Source: Vibrio sp. 14G-20
GTDB taxonomy: Bacteria > Pseudomonadota > Gammaproteobacteria > Enterobacterales > Vibrionaceae
Reading direction: 5' to 3'
NCBI RefSeq assembly: GCF_026241515.1
Contig: NZ_JAPHPW010000020.1
Location: 24,721 to 88,720, forward strand
DNA length: 64,000 bases
Positions within the stretch are counted from its first letter, which is position 1, and each line of letters begins with the position of its first letter. Under the pieces are notes generated by a model. That model was not told where the DNA came from. It did no database searches and saw nothing but the letters and a program-made list of their open reading frames with translations. Below, piece by piece: positions 19,024-28,014 of the stretch. Position numbers and translations under genes: made by a program.

Positions 19024-19947
19024 CTACTGGTTATTATTGAGTTGTGATTCAAGTATTTTCCTCAACCACAGCGTCATTGGGCTATTTCGGTTTTTGTGAT
19101 GATAGTACGCACAAACCGTTGGTTCGTAATAGCTACTATCAAACAGCAACTTGATGGCTCTTAATGAGGTTTCTTGTTCAATATCTAGGAATTTAGATGC
19201 TGGGAATAACATGTCTGAGTTTTTGACGACATCAATAACTGCAGACGGTAATTCTGAACGAAAACCAATGTTTGCTTTCAACCCTTTTACTTTGAGTATT
19301 TTCTCCGCTTGTGACTGGTGTGAATTCCAATCAACCGCAATGACTGAAGCTAATTCAAAATTTACCCCGTCTTTAATTTCTAAAAATTCTTTTTCGTATG
19401 GGTGATCTTTCCTGACATACCCTTTGAAAGTATCTTGTGCAATAGGTTTTTGCAGTAGTTCTTTAGGGGCATGGTTAATCTCGTAGTTCAACCCTATGTA
19501 AACTTCATCATTAATAATGTCGGTCATGGTTGTACCTGACCAATTCAATAGCTGAATTTGTACTAGTGGTGCTTCAGAACGAATGGCTTTAAAGAGCTTA
19601 CTTGAAAGAGACGACAGCAAATATGGGGACAATGCGACTTTGACCACTCCTTGTAGTTCGGCGGGATTAAAATCATTGCTGTTATTAATAGCGAAAGAAA
19701 GTTCATCAAGTATTGGTGAAATGCTTTCCGCTAGCATAGTCGCGTGATCAGTTGCACGTAATCCGTGGTGCGTTTTTACAAATAGCTCATCGCCAAAATG
19801 ATCGCGCAATCTTTGTAGAGCTTTACTGATCGCCGGTTGAGATACGAACAAACGTTCGGATGCTTTGCGCATATTCCGCTCTTGATGCAGGATCATAAAA
19901 GTTCGCAGTAGATTTAAATCTAAGCTAGAAAACAAGTCTTTTGCCAT
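19024..19947 (-). CDS. LysR-family transcriptional regulator
   Basis: A 307-residue regulator with an N-terminal winged helix-turn-helix (NLLRTFMILHQERNMRKASE followed by RLFVSQPAISKALQRLRDHFGDELF) and a substrate-binding-like C-terminal domain. The ATG at 19947 follows AAGGTG; a GTG at 19956 is an alternative. The target is not evident. Neighbours are the lipoprotein gene downstream and an EamA transporter upstream on the same strand. Confidence 0.85.
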   Translation of the reverse strand: MAKDLFSSLDLNLLRTFMILHQERNMRKASERLFVSQPAISKALQRLRDHFGDELFVKTHHGLRATDHATMLAESISPILDELSFAINNSNDFNPAELQGVVKVALSPYLLSSLSSKLFKAIRSEAPLVQIQLLNWSGTTMTDIINDEVYIGLNYEINHAPKELLQKPIAQDTFKGYVRKDHPYEKEFLEIKDGVNFELASVIAVDWNSHQSQAEKILKVKGLKANIGFRSELPSAVIDVVKNSDMLFPASKFLDIEQETSLRAIKLLFDSSYYEPTVCAYYHHKNRNSPMTLWLRKILESQLNNNQ

Positions 19948-20039
19948 ATTGAGCACCTTATTATTAGTTATTTAACTATAAGGTTGGGTCGGTACGAGAA
20001 CAAATACATATTTTATATAGGTGTGATGCCTGTAAAGAA

Positions 20040-20060
20040 AAACCCGCACTTGGCGGGTTT
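20040..20060 (-). terminator. Intrinsic terminator after EamA gene
   Basis: AAACCCGC/GCGGGTTT arms followed on the minus strand by TTCTTT. Confidence 0.75.
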
Positions 20061-20081
20061 ATAAGTAACAACCTAAATCTT

Positions 20082-20975
20082 TTACTGCGTAACGGGTTTG
20101 ACCGTTTTGGTTTGCCTTACTGCCAGAATAAGCTGTGGTAGTAGTGACATCACGATCATGCCTGTCATCAGTGAATACTGTACTGGAGTAAAGGATTCAC
20201 CCATCAACACCATCCCCGTAACGATGCCAGCCACTGGGTTAGCGATGCCACCGAAGGTGAAATCGACCACTGACATGCGTTGTAGTAACCATACATACAT
20301 GCCGTAACCTAGTGCTGTATTTAGCCCAATTACCCACAATAGACCCATTGCGTTGCGAGTATCGAAATGAGTGACAGCATTAACATAAGGTTGCGGGTCG
20401 ATGAACGCATGAACGCCAGACGCGACAGACAAAATCACACCGCCTAGAATCAGCTGCCACGTTAATACCTTCCACCAGTGCATTCGATTACCCAGTGACT
20501 TGGTAATGCTGCTACCGATGACAATACACATGATTGCGGCGAACATTGCACCTAAACCGATTGGATTCAAAGCGATTTGGCTTGGGTTAAACAGTATCCA
20601 CGCTAAGGTGATCAAGCCAATACCAGACAGGGCTTGAATCAAATGCGGGCGCTGCTTTTTCACTACCCAATGGAAGATCATCGCGAACACAGGCACAGAG
20701 ATCATACCCACGCCAGAAATCGCTGAAGGCAGCGTTAGTGCCATCACGAAGATCAGGCCAAAGAAGGTCGCAATATTGATAAGGCCCAATGTGAAAATGA
20801 TCTGCCACTCGCCTTTTTTAGGCAGTGTCGGCTTTACTGCTAGCAATAACAAACCAGCAGGTAACGCACGCAAAGCACCTAATAATAATGGTGGCCACTC
20901 CTGTAGCGTAAATTGCGTCACTGCATAGGTTGTTCCCCAAAAGAACGCGGGGATCATTGCTAATAATATGTTCAT
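20082..20975 (-). CDS. EamA-family transporter (RarD/YdcZ-like permease)
   Basis: A 297-residue protein with about ten membrane segments and duplicated EamA units; the start (IPAFFWGTTYAVTQF) carries the typical WGTxYxxT motif. It is divergent from the MarR regulator at 21100, and the shared control region carries two MarR-like boxes. It is therefore very likely an exporter controlled by that regulator. The substrate is unknown. Confidence 0.8.
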   Translation of the reverse strand: MNILLAMIPAFFWGTTYAVTQFTLQEWPPLLLGALRALPAGLLLLAVKPTLPKKGEWQIIFTLGLINIATFFGLIFVMALTLPSAISGVGMISVPVFAMIFHWVVKKQRPHLIQALSGIGLITLAWILFNPSQIALNPIGLGAMFAAIMCIVIGSSITKSLGNRMHWWKVLTWQLILGGVILSVASGVHAFIDPQPYVNAVTHFDTRNAMGLLWVIGLNTALGYGMYVWLLQRMSVVDFTFGGIANPVAGIVTGMVLMGESFTPVQYSLMTGMIVMSLLPQLILAVRQTKTVKPVTQ

Positions 20976-20982
20976 TTAAAAT

Positions 20983-20998
20983 ATCTTTACGTTAAGAT
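20983..20998. promoter_or_regulatory. MarR-type operator, site 1
   Basis: ATCTTTACGTTAAGAT is a 16-bp palindrome with one mismatched pair. It lies 8 bp before the EamA start codon, positioned to block that gene. Confidence 0.6.
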
Positions 20999-21042
20999 AA
21001 CTATTGTGTGAACTGTATACTGAGAACTAGTGGTTGTAAAGT

Positions 21043-21058
21043 ATCTTTATGTTAAACT
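21043..21058. promoter_or_regulatory. MarR-type operator, site 2
   Basis: ATCTTTATGTTAAACT matches site 1 at 13 of 16 positions. It lies about 40 bp before the marR start and suggests autoregulation. Confidence 0.5.
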
Positions 21059-21099
21059 AGTTTGAAGTAAACAAGACTAATCACGGAGCTAGATTGCAA

Positions 21100-21582
21100 A
21101 TGGATGCTATCGACCGCGTTGTAGAGCAATGGGCAAAGGAAAAGCCCGAATTAGAAACTGAGCCTATGGCAATGATGGGCCGGATTATGCGTATTGCCAA
21201 GTATATGGAGACGCAGGTTGCCGAGCTTCATAAAAAATACGACATGAAGCTGGGTGAGTTTGATGTGCTGGCCACCTTGCGACGCTCTGGAAAGCCTTAT
21301 CGACTCACGCCATCAGAATTGATTGGCTCGATGATGCTGACATCAGGCGCGATGACCAATCGCCTTGATAAGCTAGAAGCTAAAGGGCTGATCAGTCGTG
21401 AGCACAGTAAAGAAGACAGACGCAGCGTGAGTGTTCAGTTAACCAAAGATGGTTTGATTTTGATTGACCAAATGATGACTGAGCATGTTGAAACGCAGAA
21501 GAAGCTGGTGAAATCTCTGTCTGCGAGCCAGAAGAAAAATACTAACCAGCTACTGAAAACATGGTTGAGTGCGTACGAGTAG
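21100..21582 (+). CDS. MarR-family transcriptional regulator
   Basis: A 160-residue regulator. The winged helix-turn-helix is seen in LTPSELIGSMMLTSGAMTNR followed by the wing KEDRRSVSVQLT. MarR proteins bind palindromes as dimers and release on ligand binding. It is divergent from an EamA exporter with two candidate operators between them. ATG at 21100 is chosen; TTG at 21094 lies nearer the GGAG at 21085 and is a real alternative. Confidence 0.85.
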   Translation: MDAIDRVVEQWAKEKPELETEPMAMMGRIMRIAKYMETQVAELHKKYDMKLGEFDVLATLRRSGKPYRLTPSELIGSMMLTSGAMTNRLDKLEAKGLISREHSKEDRRSVSVQLTKDGLILIDQMMTEHVETQKKLVKSLSASQKKNTNQLLKTWLSAYE

Positions 21583-21610
21583 TATTGTTGACCTCCTTTT
21601 ATATTCATTA

Positions 21611-21645
21611 AAAAACCGAAGCTTAATAGCTTCGGTTTTTTTGTT
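21611..21645 (+). terminator. Intrinsic terminator after marR-like gene
   Basis: AAAAACCGAAGC (21611-21622), loop TTAATA, GCTTCGGTTTTT and more T. Confidence 0.85.
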
Positions 21646-21681
21646 CTTGTCTAAGAATTTCAAGTACAGCTAATTGGCTAG

Positions 21682-22122
21682 TTAAGCTTGCAGCATCTCG
21701 TCGCTAAACAGTTCAGCACAGCCAATGCCATTAATGGCGCAGCTTTCGTCGATATCTGATATATCGCCGCTAACCCCGATAGCGCCCAGTACCGTTTTAT
21801 CTTTGTCTCGAATCAGTAGCCCCCCTGGTACTGGCACCATGTTTCCGTGTGCCAGCACGTTTACGGCGGAGATGAATGCTGGTCGGTTGTCAGCATCTTG
21901 GGCGAGTTTTCTAGAGGAACAACCCAGTGCGAGTGCCCCCCACGCTTTAGCAATCGCGATGTCTGGTCGCATCATGCTAGAGCCGTCTTGACGTTGCAAA
22001 GAAATCAGTTTTCCACCGCTGTCTAAGACGGCGACCGTCAAAGGTTCTGTGTGGATCTTGTTTCCTGCTTTTAAGGTGCCATCGATGATGGTTAACGCTT
22101 GTTGTAGAGTCAAACTTCCCAT
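21682..22122 (-). CDS. GlcG/HbpS-family (DUF336) protein
   Basis: A 146-residue cytoplasmic protein with the GlcG/HbpS pattern: AVLDSGGKLISLQRQDGSS, later PVPGGLLIRD and LGAIGVSGD. Members bind small ligands or haem and accompany glycolate/glyoxylate genes. Here it lies 100 bp downstream of the malate synthase gene on the same strand, which fits a role near glyoxylate use. The biochemical role of this family is not settled. Confidence 0.8.
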   Translation of the reverse strand: MGSLTLQQALTIIDGTLKAGNKIHTEPLTVAVLDSGGKLISLQRQDGSSMMRPDIAIAKAWGALALGCSSRKLAQDADNRPAFISAVNVLAHGNMVPVPGGLLIRDKDKTVLGAIGVSGDISDIDESCAINGIGCAELFSDEMLQA

Positions 22123-22223
22123 GTTATCTCCTAGTTTTTCAAGGGGCCGTGTACCAAGCTAAGCCTGCCAATCATTACTCTTGTTGTGAATATCATTGAC
22201 TGATTCAGCTCGGTACAAGAGTC

Positions 22224-23849
22224 CTAACTGGACTCTTGTAATAGCCCATAGCTGGGTAAAGTTAGGAAGGCAGCGAACTCTTTGGCTGTAGAAAGTTGAT
22301 AGAAAAGATCAGCTGTCTCTTCAAATCGACCTGCTGCATAGCGCGAGTCTCCGACTTCATGTTTTATGGTGTCTAGCTCTTGGTAAAGCCAAGAGTGGAA
22401 TAGTGATTTGGTAAAGGTTTGGCCATCATCGAGTGTTACCCCGTGGTGGATCCACTGCCAAATATTGGCTCTCGAGATCTCAGCAGTCGCGGCATCTTCC
22501 ATAAGGCCGTAGATAGGCACACAGCCGTAGCCTTGAATCCAAGCTTCGATGTAATACAGCGCGATGCGTATATTCTTACGTACTCCTGCTTCGTCGCGAC
22601 TGCCCTCACAAGGCTTGAGTAGCGTGTCGGCGTTGATCACATGCTCTGGGCTTTGGAAATCCATTTGGTTTACTTTGCTATCTAAGTGCTTATCAAAGAT
22701 CGACATTGCCAAATCAACCAGCGCAGGGTGCGCAACCCATGTTCCATCATGTCCGTTCTGAGATTCTCTTTGTTTATCTTCGATAACCTTGGCGGTTACA
22801 CGCGCCATTTCTTGCGGGTCTTTTGCTGGAATAAAGGCTGACATCCCACCCATTGCTAATGCGCCACGAGCGTGACAAGTACGCACTAACAGTTGGCTAT
22901 AGGCGTTGAGGAATTCTTGATCCATGCAGATCCCATGACGATCTGGCAGGATGCGGTCTTTATGGTTCTTCAGAGTTTTGATGTAGCTGAAGATGTAATC
23001 CCAACGGCCACAGTTCATCGCAACGATGTGATCACGCATGGCGTACAAGATCTCTTCCATTTGGAATACGGCTGGTAGCGTTTCGATCAATACTGTCGCG
23101 CGAATGGTGCCTTTTGGTACATGGAAATAGTTTTCGGTGAAGCTGAAAATATCGTCCCACCATTGTGCTTCTTCCATGCTTTCTAGCTTTGGAATGTAGT
23201 AGTAAACCCCTAAACCTTGTTGTGCACGTGATTGATAGTTGTGGAAAAAGTACAAGGCGAAGTCCATCAAGCAACCGCCGATAGGCTGATTGTTGAATTG
23301 GATGGATTGCTCAGGAAGGTGGATCCCTCGTGGGCGTGCGATCAGCAGTGCAGGATCGTCGTTTAATTGGTAACGCTTCTGCTTTTTCTCATCGAAATAA
23401 CTAATGGTGCCAAGGTTGGCGTCTCTTAGGTTGATTTGCCCTTCGACCATATTGGCCCAAGTAGGAGAAGACGCATCTTCAAAGCAGCACATGAAGACTT
23501 TCGCGCCTGAGTTTAGCGCGTTGATCACCATCTTTCTTTCGATAGGCCCGGTGATCTCTACTCGGCGATCGAGTAGCTCTGGTGGCGGTGTTGCCACTTT
23601 CCACTCTTTATTCTGGCGAATGGAAATTGTGTCTTTTCTGAAATTGGGTAACTCACCCTCGTCATATTGAGCTTGCTTTACGTCGCGGTCACTTAGCAGG
23701 GTATGACGGCGATCTCCAAACTTATTGACGAGAGCTTCTAAGAATTTTAATGCATCTTTAGACAAGATCTCTTTGTACTCGGAGTTGTCCATCTTCCCAA
23801 GTACCTGCATACATTGTACTTCTTCTCTCTCTTTTACGTCATTCATCAT
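22224..23849 (-). CDS. aceB: Malate synthase A
   Basis: A 541-residue cytosolic enzyme joining glyoxylate and acetyl-CoA to malate. Family blocks are plain: RPRGIHLPE, YIPKLESMEEAQWW, ATVLIETLPAVFQMEEIL, MNCGRWDYIFSYIKTL and QDGHDGTW-like NGHDGTWVAHP. The length matches the A form. The ATG at 23849 has GGAG seven bases upstream. No isocitrate lyase gene is next to it; its partner is the divergent glyoxylate carboligase gene, so its glyoxylate probably comes from purines. A perfect TTTGTATACAAA palindrome lies 30 bp before the start. Confidence 0.92.
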   Translation of the reverse strand: MMNDVKEREEVQCMQVLGKMDNSEYKEILSKDALKFLEALVNKFGDRRHTLLSDRDVKQAQYDEGELPNFRKDTISIRQNKEWKVATPPPELLDRRVEITGPIERKMVINALNSGAKVFMCCFEDASSPTWANMVEGQINLRDANLGTISYFDEKKQKRYQLNDDPALLIARPRGIHLPEQSIQFNNQPIGGCLMDFALYFFHNYQSRAQQGLGVYYYIPKLESMEEAQWWDDIFSFTENYFHVPKGTIRATVLIETLPAVFQMEEILYAMRDHIVAMNCGRWDYIFSYIKTLKNHKDRILPDRHGICMDQEFLNAYSQLLVRTCHARGALAMGGMSAFIPAKDPQEMARVTAKVIEDKQRESQNGHDGTWVAHPALVDLAMSIFDKHLDSKVNQMDFQSPEHVINADTLLKPCEGSRDEAGVRKNIRIALYYIEAWIQGYGCVPIYGLMEDAATAEISRANIWQWIHHGVTLDDGQTFTKSLFHSWLYQELDTIKHEVGDSRYAAGRFEETADLFYQLSTAKEFAAFLTLPSYGLLQESS

Positions 23850-23879
23850 TGTTGTCTCCTTTAAACAATACGATGTCAC

Positions 23880-23891
23880 TTTGTATACAAA
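23880..23891. promoter_or_regulatory. TATAC palindrome, site A (aceB side)
   Basis: TTTGTATACAAA, a perfect 12-bp palindrome just upstream of aceB. It shares the core TTGTATACAA with the sites at 24134 and 40494. Confidence 0.6.
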
Positions 23892-23981
23892 ATGCCCTTT
23901 TTAAGGGTATTTATATTGTAGAAATTGTAAACAAGCAAACGGTATTTAACATTTATTTATCATTTGATCTTTTTGTAATTT

Positions 23982-23997
23982 ATTTTTACGTAAAGAT
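23982..23997. promoter_or_regulatory. MarR-box-like motif in the aceB/gcl control region
   Basis: ATTTTTACGTAAAGAT, the reverse complement of which (ATCTTTACGTAAAAAT) closely resembles the MarR-type boxes at 20983 and 21043. Confidence 0.35.
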
Positions 23998-24133
23998 ATT
24001 TTATGTAAAGTAATGAATTGTAAGCTTTTCAGGGTAAGTGCGTACTTAATGTGATGGGTTGGTGTAACAAAATTGTTTCATTCTGGGGTTGATAAATAGT
24101 GAGGATGGTTCATAGTACACAAAAGTTAGTTTA

Positions 24134-24145
24134 ATTGTATACAAT
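24134..24145. promoter_or_regulatory. TATAC palindrome, site B (gcl side)
   Basis: ATTGTATACAAT, a perfect palindrome 18 bp before the gcl start codon. Confidence 0.6.
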
Positions 24146-24162
24146 CTGAACTGGAGGTTCGA

Positions 24163-25935
24163 ATGGCAATTATGAAAGCGATTGAAGCAGCGGTAGAAGT
24201 GCTTAAACGTGAAGGTGTAGACATCGCATTTGGTGTTCCCGGCGCAGCAATTAACCCTATGTATGCGGCTATGAAAAAGCTCGGAGGAATCGACCACGTC
24301 TTAGCTCGTCACGTAGAGGGTGCATCCCATATGGCTGAAGGGTACACGCGTACTAATCAAGGCAATATAGGTGTGTGTATTGGTACCTCTGGCCCTGCGG
24401 GAACGGACATGATCACGGGCCTTTATTCTGCGTCTGCAGATTCGATCCCAATTCTATGCATCACCGGCCAAGCGCCACGTGCTCGTCTTCACAAAGAAGA
24501 TTTCCAAGCGGTCGACATTGAATCTATCGCTAAACCAGTCACTAAATGGGCAACCACGGTGCTGGAACCTGCACAAGTGCCACGCGCATTCCAAAAAGCC
24601 TTTCATTTGATGCGTTCGGGTCGTCCGGGGCCAATTCTGATTGATCTACCTATTGATGTTCAGCTGGCTGAGATTGAGTTTGATATCGATACCTATGAAC
24701 CGCTAGAACCTTACAAACCGCAAGCAACTCGCGCGCAGGTTGAGAAAGCATTAACTATGATGTCTCAATCGGAAAAACCGCTGATTGTATCGGGTGGTGG
24801 CGTGATTAACGCTGGCGCGTCTGAATTGCTCCAACAGTTCGCCGAAATCACCGGTGTGCCAGTAATCCCAACCTTGATGGGCTGGGGCTCTATCCCAGAT
24901 GACCATGACTTAATGGCGGGCATGGTGGGGCTACAAACTTCTCACCGTTACGGTAACGAAACCATGCTCAACTCTGACTTCGTGTTTGGTGTCGGTAACC
25001 GTTGGGCCAACCGTCATACCGGGTCCGTGGATGTTTACACCGAAGGTCGTAAGTTTGTACATGTGGACATTGAACCAACTCAAATCGGCCGCGTGTTCTG
25101 CCCAGATTTAGGGATTGTCTCTGATGCGAAAGCTGCGCTAGAGCTAATGGTTGAAGTGGCGCAAGAGTGGCGTGACGCTGGCAAGCTGCCAAACCGAAAT
25201 GCTTGGGCAAGTGAGTGTCAGGAACGCAAATCGACCATGCTGCGTAAAACCAATTTCGATGAAGCACCAATGAAACCGATGCGTGTTTATGAAGAGATGA
25301 ACAAGGCATTTGGTCGTGACACTTGTTATGTGAGCACCATTGGTTTGTCGCAAATCGCTGCCGCTCAGTTCCTGCATGTTTATAAGCCTCGTAACTGGAT
25401 CAACTGTGGTCAAGCTGGCCCGTTAGGTTGGACAACACCAGCCGCATTGGGTGTACGAGCGGCCGATCCAGATCGCGATATTGTTGCTATCTCTGGTGAT
25501 TATGATTTCCAATTTATGATCGAAGAACTGGCAGTAGGTGCTCAATTCAACCTGCCATACATTCATGTGTTGGTGAACAACTCGTACTTAGGTTTGATTC
25601 GCCAAGCACAGCGTCAATTTGATATCGATTATTGTGTACAACTGGCGTTTGATAACCAGAATGCGCCAGAGCTTGAAGGCTACGGTGTTGACCATGTCGC
25701 GGTTGTTGAAGGTTTAGGCTGTAAGGCGATTCGAGTTCGTGAACCAGAGCAAATTGCCGCTGCGTTTGAGCAAGCTAAAGAGCTGATGAACAAGCATAAA
25801 GTACCGGTTGTTGTTGAGCTGATTCTTGAGCGAGTGACCAATATTGCGATGGGCGTAGAGATCAACGCCATCAACGAATTTGAGCCACTTGCCGAAAGCC
25901 GCGGCGATGCTCCAACGGCGCTGGCGTACAAGTAA
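24163..25935 (+). CDS. gcl: Glyoxylate carboligase (tartronate-semialdehyde synthase)
   Basis: A 590-residue thiamine-diphosphate enzyme that condenses two glyoxylates to tartronate semialdehyde and CO2. Val51 in RHVEGASHMAEG replaces the glutamate found in nearly all other ThDP enzymes, a hallmark of Gcl. The cofactor motif lies in GDYDFQFMIEELAVG and continues to NNSYLGLIRQ. CTGGAGG precedes the start. It heads gcl-hyi-glxR, spaced about 116 and 37 bp, with glycerate kinase following. It is divergent from aceB, which uses the same substrate. Confidence 0.95.
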   Translation: MAIMKAIEAAVEVLKREGVDIAFGVPGAAINPMYAAMKKLGGIDHVLARHVEGASHMAEGYTRTNQGNIGVCIGTSGPAGTDMITGLYSASADSIPILCITGQAPRARLHKEDFQAVDIESIAKPVTKWATTVLEPAQVPRAFQKAFHLMRSGRPGPILIDLPIDVQLAEIEFDIDTYEPLEPYKPQATRAQVEKALTMMSQSEKPLIVSGGGVINAGASELLQQFAEITGVPVIPTLMGWGSIPDDHDLMAGMVGLQTSHRYGNETMLNSDFVFGVGNRWANRHTGSVDVYTEGRKFVHVDIEPTQIGRVFCPDLGIVSDAKAALELMVEVAQEWRDAGKLPNRNAWASECQERKSTMLRKTNFDEAPMKPMRVYEEMNKAFGRDTCYVSTIGLSQIAAAQFLHVYKPRNWINCGQAGPLGWTTPAALGVRAADPDRDIVAISGDYDFQFMIEELAVGAQFNLPYIHVLVNNSYLGLIRQAQRQFDIDYCVQLAFDNQNAPELEGYGVDHVAVVEGLGCKAIRVREPEQIAAAFEQAKELMNKHKVPVVVELILERVTNIAMGVEINAINEFEPLAESRGDAPTALAYK

Positions 25936-25981
25936 TCATCAAGTAATGTGTATCCGTAGAGCTGAGGTTTAGCCCTACGAA

Positions 25982-26006
25982 AAGCCTCTGATAGAGCGAG
26001 GCTTTA
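25982..26006 (+). other. Intercistronic hairpin between gcl and hyi
   Basis: AAAGCCTC (25982-25989) pairs with GAGGCTTT (25999-26006), without a T-run. It may modulate message stability or partial termination. Confidence 0.45.
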
Positions 26007-26051
26007 CTACAAACAACCAGATTTACACAGATAAAGAATAAGGACAGAGTC

Positions 26052-26828
26052 ATGGCAAAATTTGCAGCAAACTTGTCAATGTTATTCACGGAAGTTGATT
26101 TTATGGATCGCTTTGAGGCCGCTGCAGAAGCGGGCTTTCAAGGTGTGGAATACCTTTTCCCTTACGCCTTTGATGCTCAGGCAATCAAAGCAAAGCTCGA
26201 CGCTAATAACCTAGAGCAAGTGCTATTTAACTTGCCTGCGGGTGATTGGGATGCTGGTGATCGTGGTATCGCGGTAGACCCAGCACGAGTTGAAGAGTTT
26301 CAAGCGGGTGTACCTAAAGCCATCGCTTACGCAAAATCGCTCGGCTGTGCTCAAGTGAATTGCTTGGCCGGGATTGTTCCACAAGGTGTGACCCAACAAG
26401 ACGCGCAATCAGCGTTTGTGATCAACCTGCATTACGCGGCGAACGCGCTAGCAGCAGAAGGCATCAGCTTAGTGATAGAAGCGATCAATACCCGCGATAT
26501 TCCGGGCTTCTTCTTGAATACCACAGAGCAAGCTAAAGCGATCATCAAAGAGGTAGGGAGCGATAACCTTTCTATCCAATACGATATTTATCATATGCAA
26601 ATTATGGAAGGCGATCTTACGCCGACCATGCAACAGAACATTGGTCAAATTGCACACGTGCAACTGGCGGATAACCCAGGCCGACACGAACCGGGTACTG
26701 GCGAAATCAACTACCCATTCGTGCTCAACTATCTTGATGAGCTTGGTTATCAAGGCTGGGTGGGCTGCGAATATAAACCTAAAACGACAACGACAGAAGG
26801 CCTTGGTTGGCTGCACCAGTACCGTTAA
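26052..26828 (+). CDS. hyi: Hydroxypyruvate isomerase
   Basis: A 258-residue TIM-barrel enzyme interconverting hydroxypyruvate and tartronate semialdehyde. Typical blocks are FAANLSMLFTEVDFMDRFEA, EAINTRDIPGFFL and QYDIYHMQIMEGDL, which hold metal ligands (the Glu in EAIN and the Asp in QYDIYH), then HVQLADNPGRHEPGTGE. It sits between gcl and glxR, the standard order. AAGGA lies near the start. Confidence 0.92.
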   Translation: MAKFAANLSMLFTEVDFMDRFEAAAEAGFQGVEYLFPYAFDAQAIKAKLDANNLEQVLFNLPAGDWDAGDRGIAVDPARVEEFQAGVPKAIAYAKSLGCAQVNCLAGIVPQGVTQQDAQSAFVINLHYAANALAAEGISLVIEAINTRDIPGFFLNTTEQAKAIIKEVGSDNLSIQYDIYHMQIMEGDLTPTMQQNIGQIAHVQLADNPGRHEPGTGEINYPFVLNYLDELGYQGWVGCEYKPKTTTTEGLGWLHQYR

Positions 26829-26865
26829 TTGCGTCTGGTAACCCTCAAACGTTAAGGAGAACAAC

Positions 26866-27762
26866 ATGTCTAAAATTGCATTTATCGGAACTGGCATCAT
26901 GGGTAAACCTATGGCGAGTAACCTTCAAAAAGCAGGTCACGATTTGATTCTGTCTGATCACTTTAATGCAGCACCTGCTGATCTTGTGGCAGCGGGCGCA
27001 ACGGTCTGCCACTCACCAGCAGAAGCGGCTGAAGCAGCGGATATCATTATCCTAATGGTGCCGAATACCCCTCAAGTTGAAGATGTCCTGTTTGGTGACA
27101 ACGGCGTCGAGAAAGGCCTCACGGCGGGCGGAGCAACTGGGAAACTGGTTATCGATATGAGTTCAATCTCGCCAATCGCAACCAAAGCCATTGCCGCTCG
27201 AATCAACGAAGGTGGTGCTTCATACCTTGATGCTCCGGTTTCAGGTGGTGAAGTTGGCGCGATAAACGCGGCTCTGACTATCATGGTGGGCGGTGAGCAA
27301 GACGCCTTTGATAAAGCACGACCTCTTTTCGAAATCATGGGTAAGAACATCACGCTAGTAGGCGACAACGGCGCAGGTCAAACCTGTAAGGTCGCAAATC
27401 AAATTATTGTGGCGCTGAATATCGAAGCCGTGTCTGAAGCGTTAGTCTTTGCTTCGAAAGCCGGCGCTGATCCAGCACGAGTTCGTCAGGCGCTATTAGG
27501 TGGCTTTGCTAACTCTAAGATCTTGGAAGTGCACGGCGAGCGCATGGTTGAAGGCACATTCGACCCTGGCTTTAGAATCTCACTTCACCAAAAAGACCTC
27601 AACTTAGCGCTAACGGGCGCGCAAGAGTTGGGTGTCGCGCTACCGAACACGGCTAACGCTCAAGAGCTGTTTGGCGAGTGTGCCGAAATGGGCGGAGAAG
27701 GTTGGGACCACTCTGCGCTTATTCAAGCGATTGAGAAACGTTCTGACCACTCGATTCGTTAA
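26866..27762 (+). CDS. glxR: 2-hydroxy-3-oxopropionate (tartronate semialdehyde) reductase
   Basis: A 298-residue beta-hydroxyacid dehydrogenase reducing tartronate semialdehyde to D-glycerate. The NAD(P) fold begins with FIGTGIMGKPMASNL. The substrate motif YLDAPVSGGEVGA and the catalytic-lysine block GQTCKVANQIIV are intact. AAGGAG precedes the ATG by eight bases. It is the third gene of the glyoxylate operon. Confidence 0.93.
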   Translation: MSKIAFIGTGIMGKPMASNLQKAGHDLILSDHFNAAPADLVAAGATVCHSPAEAAEAADIIILMVPNTPQVEDVLFGDNGVEKGLTAGGATGKLVIDMSSISPIATKAIAARINEGGASYLDAPVSGGEVGAINAALTIMVGGEQDAFDKARPLFEIMGKNITLVGDNGAGQTCKVANQIIVALNIEAVSEALVFASKAGADPARVRQALLGGFANSKILEVHGERMVEGTFDPGFRISLHQKDLNLALTGAQELGVALPNTANAQELFGECAEMGGEGWDHSALIQAIEKRSDHSIR

Positions 27763-27905
27763 TCTAATTAACGGTTTGTCTGTTTAGTGGTTAGTCAATC
27801 AACCGATTATCCATTAATTAATTCGGGCTGCTATTGATTCGTAGCCCACCAGTTTCAAACAGTTTGTTTATAAATCGCGTAGTTTCGTCTCCTTTTATAC
27901 GCGTT

Positions 27906-27991
27906 CCTGATACGAGTCAGAGGTTGAAGTTGTTCCTTTCCAACTTGATCTTAGCAGGCACCCTTTGGCCTTGTATCGGGGTTCTTTTTTT
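27906..27991 (+). promoter_or_regulatory. Candidate folded leader/terminator before glycerate kinase
   Basis: CCTGATACGAG (27906-27916) can pair over 11 positions, two of them G-U, with CTTGTATCGGG (27970-27980). It encloses an inner stem AAGTTG/CAACTT (27927-27932 and 27941-27946), and a T-run follows at 27985-27991. It ends 23 bp before the kinase start, so it could terminate the glxR transcript or act as an attenuator. Confidence 0.45.
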
Positions 27992-28014
27992 CTCCGTCAA
28001 CTAAGGAGTGGCTG

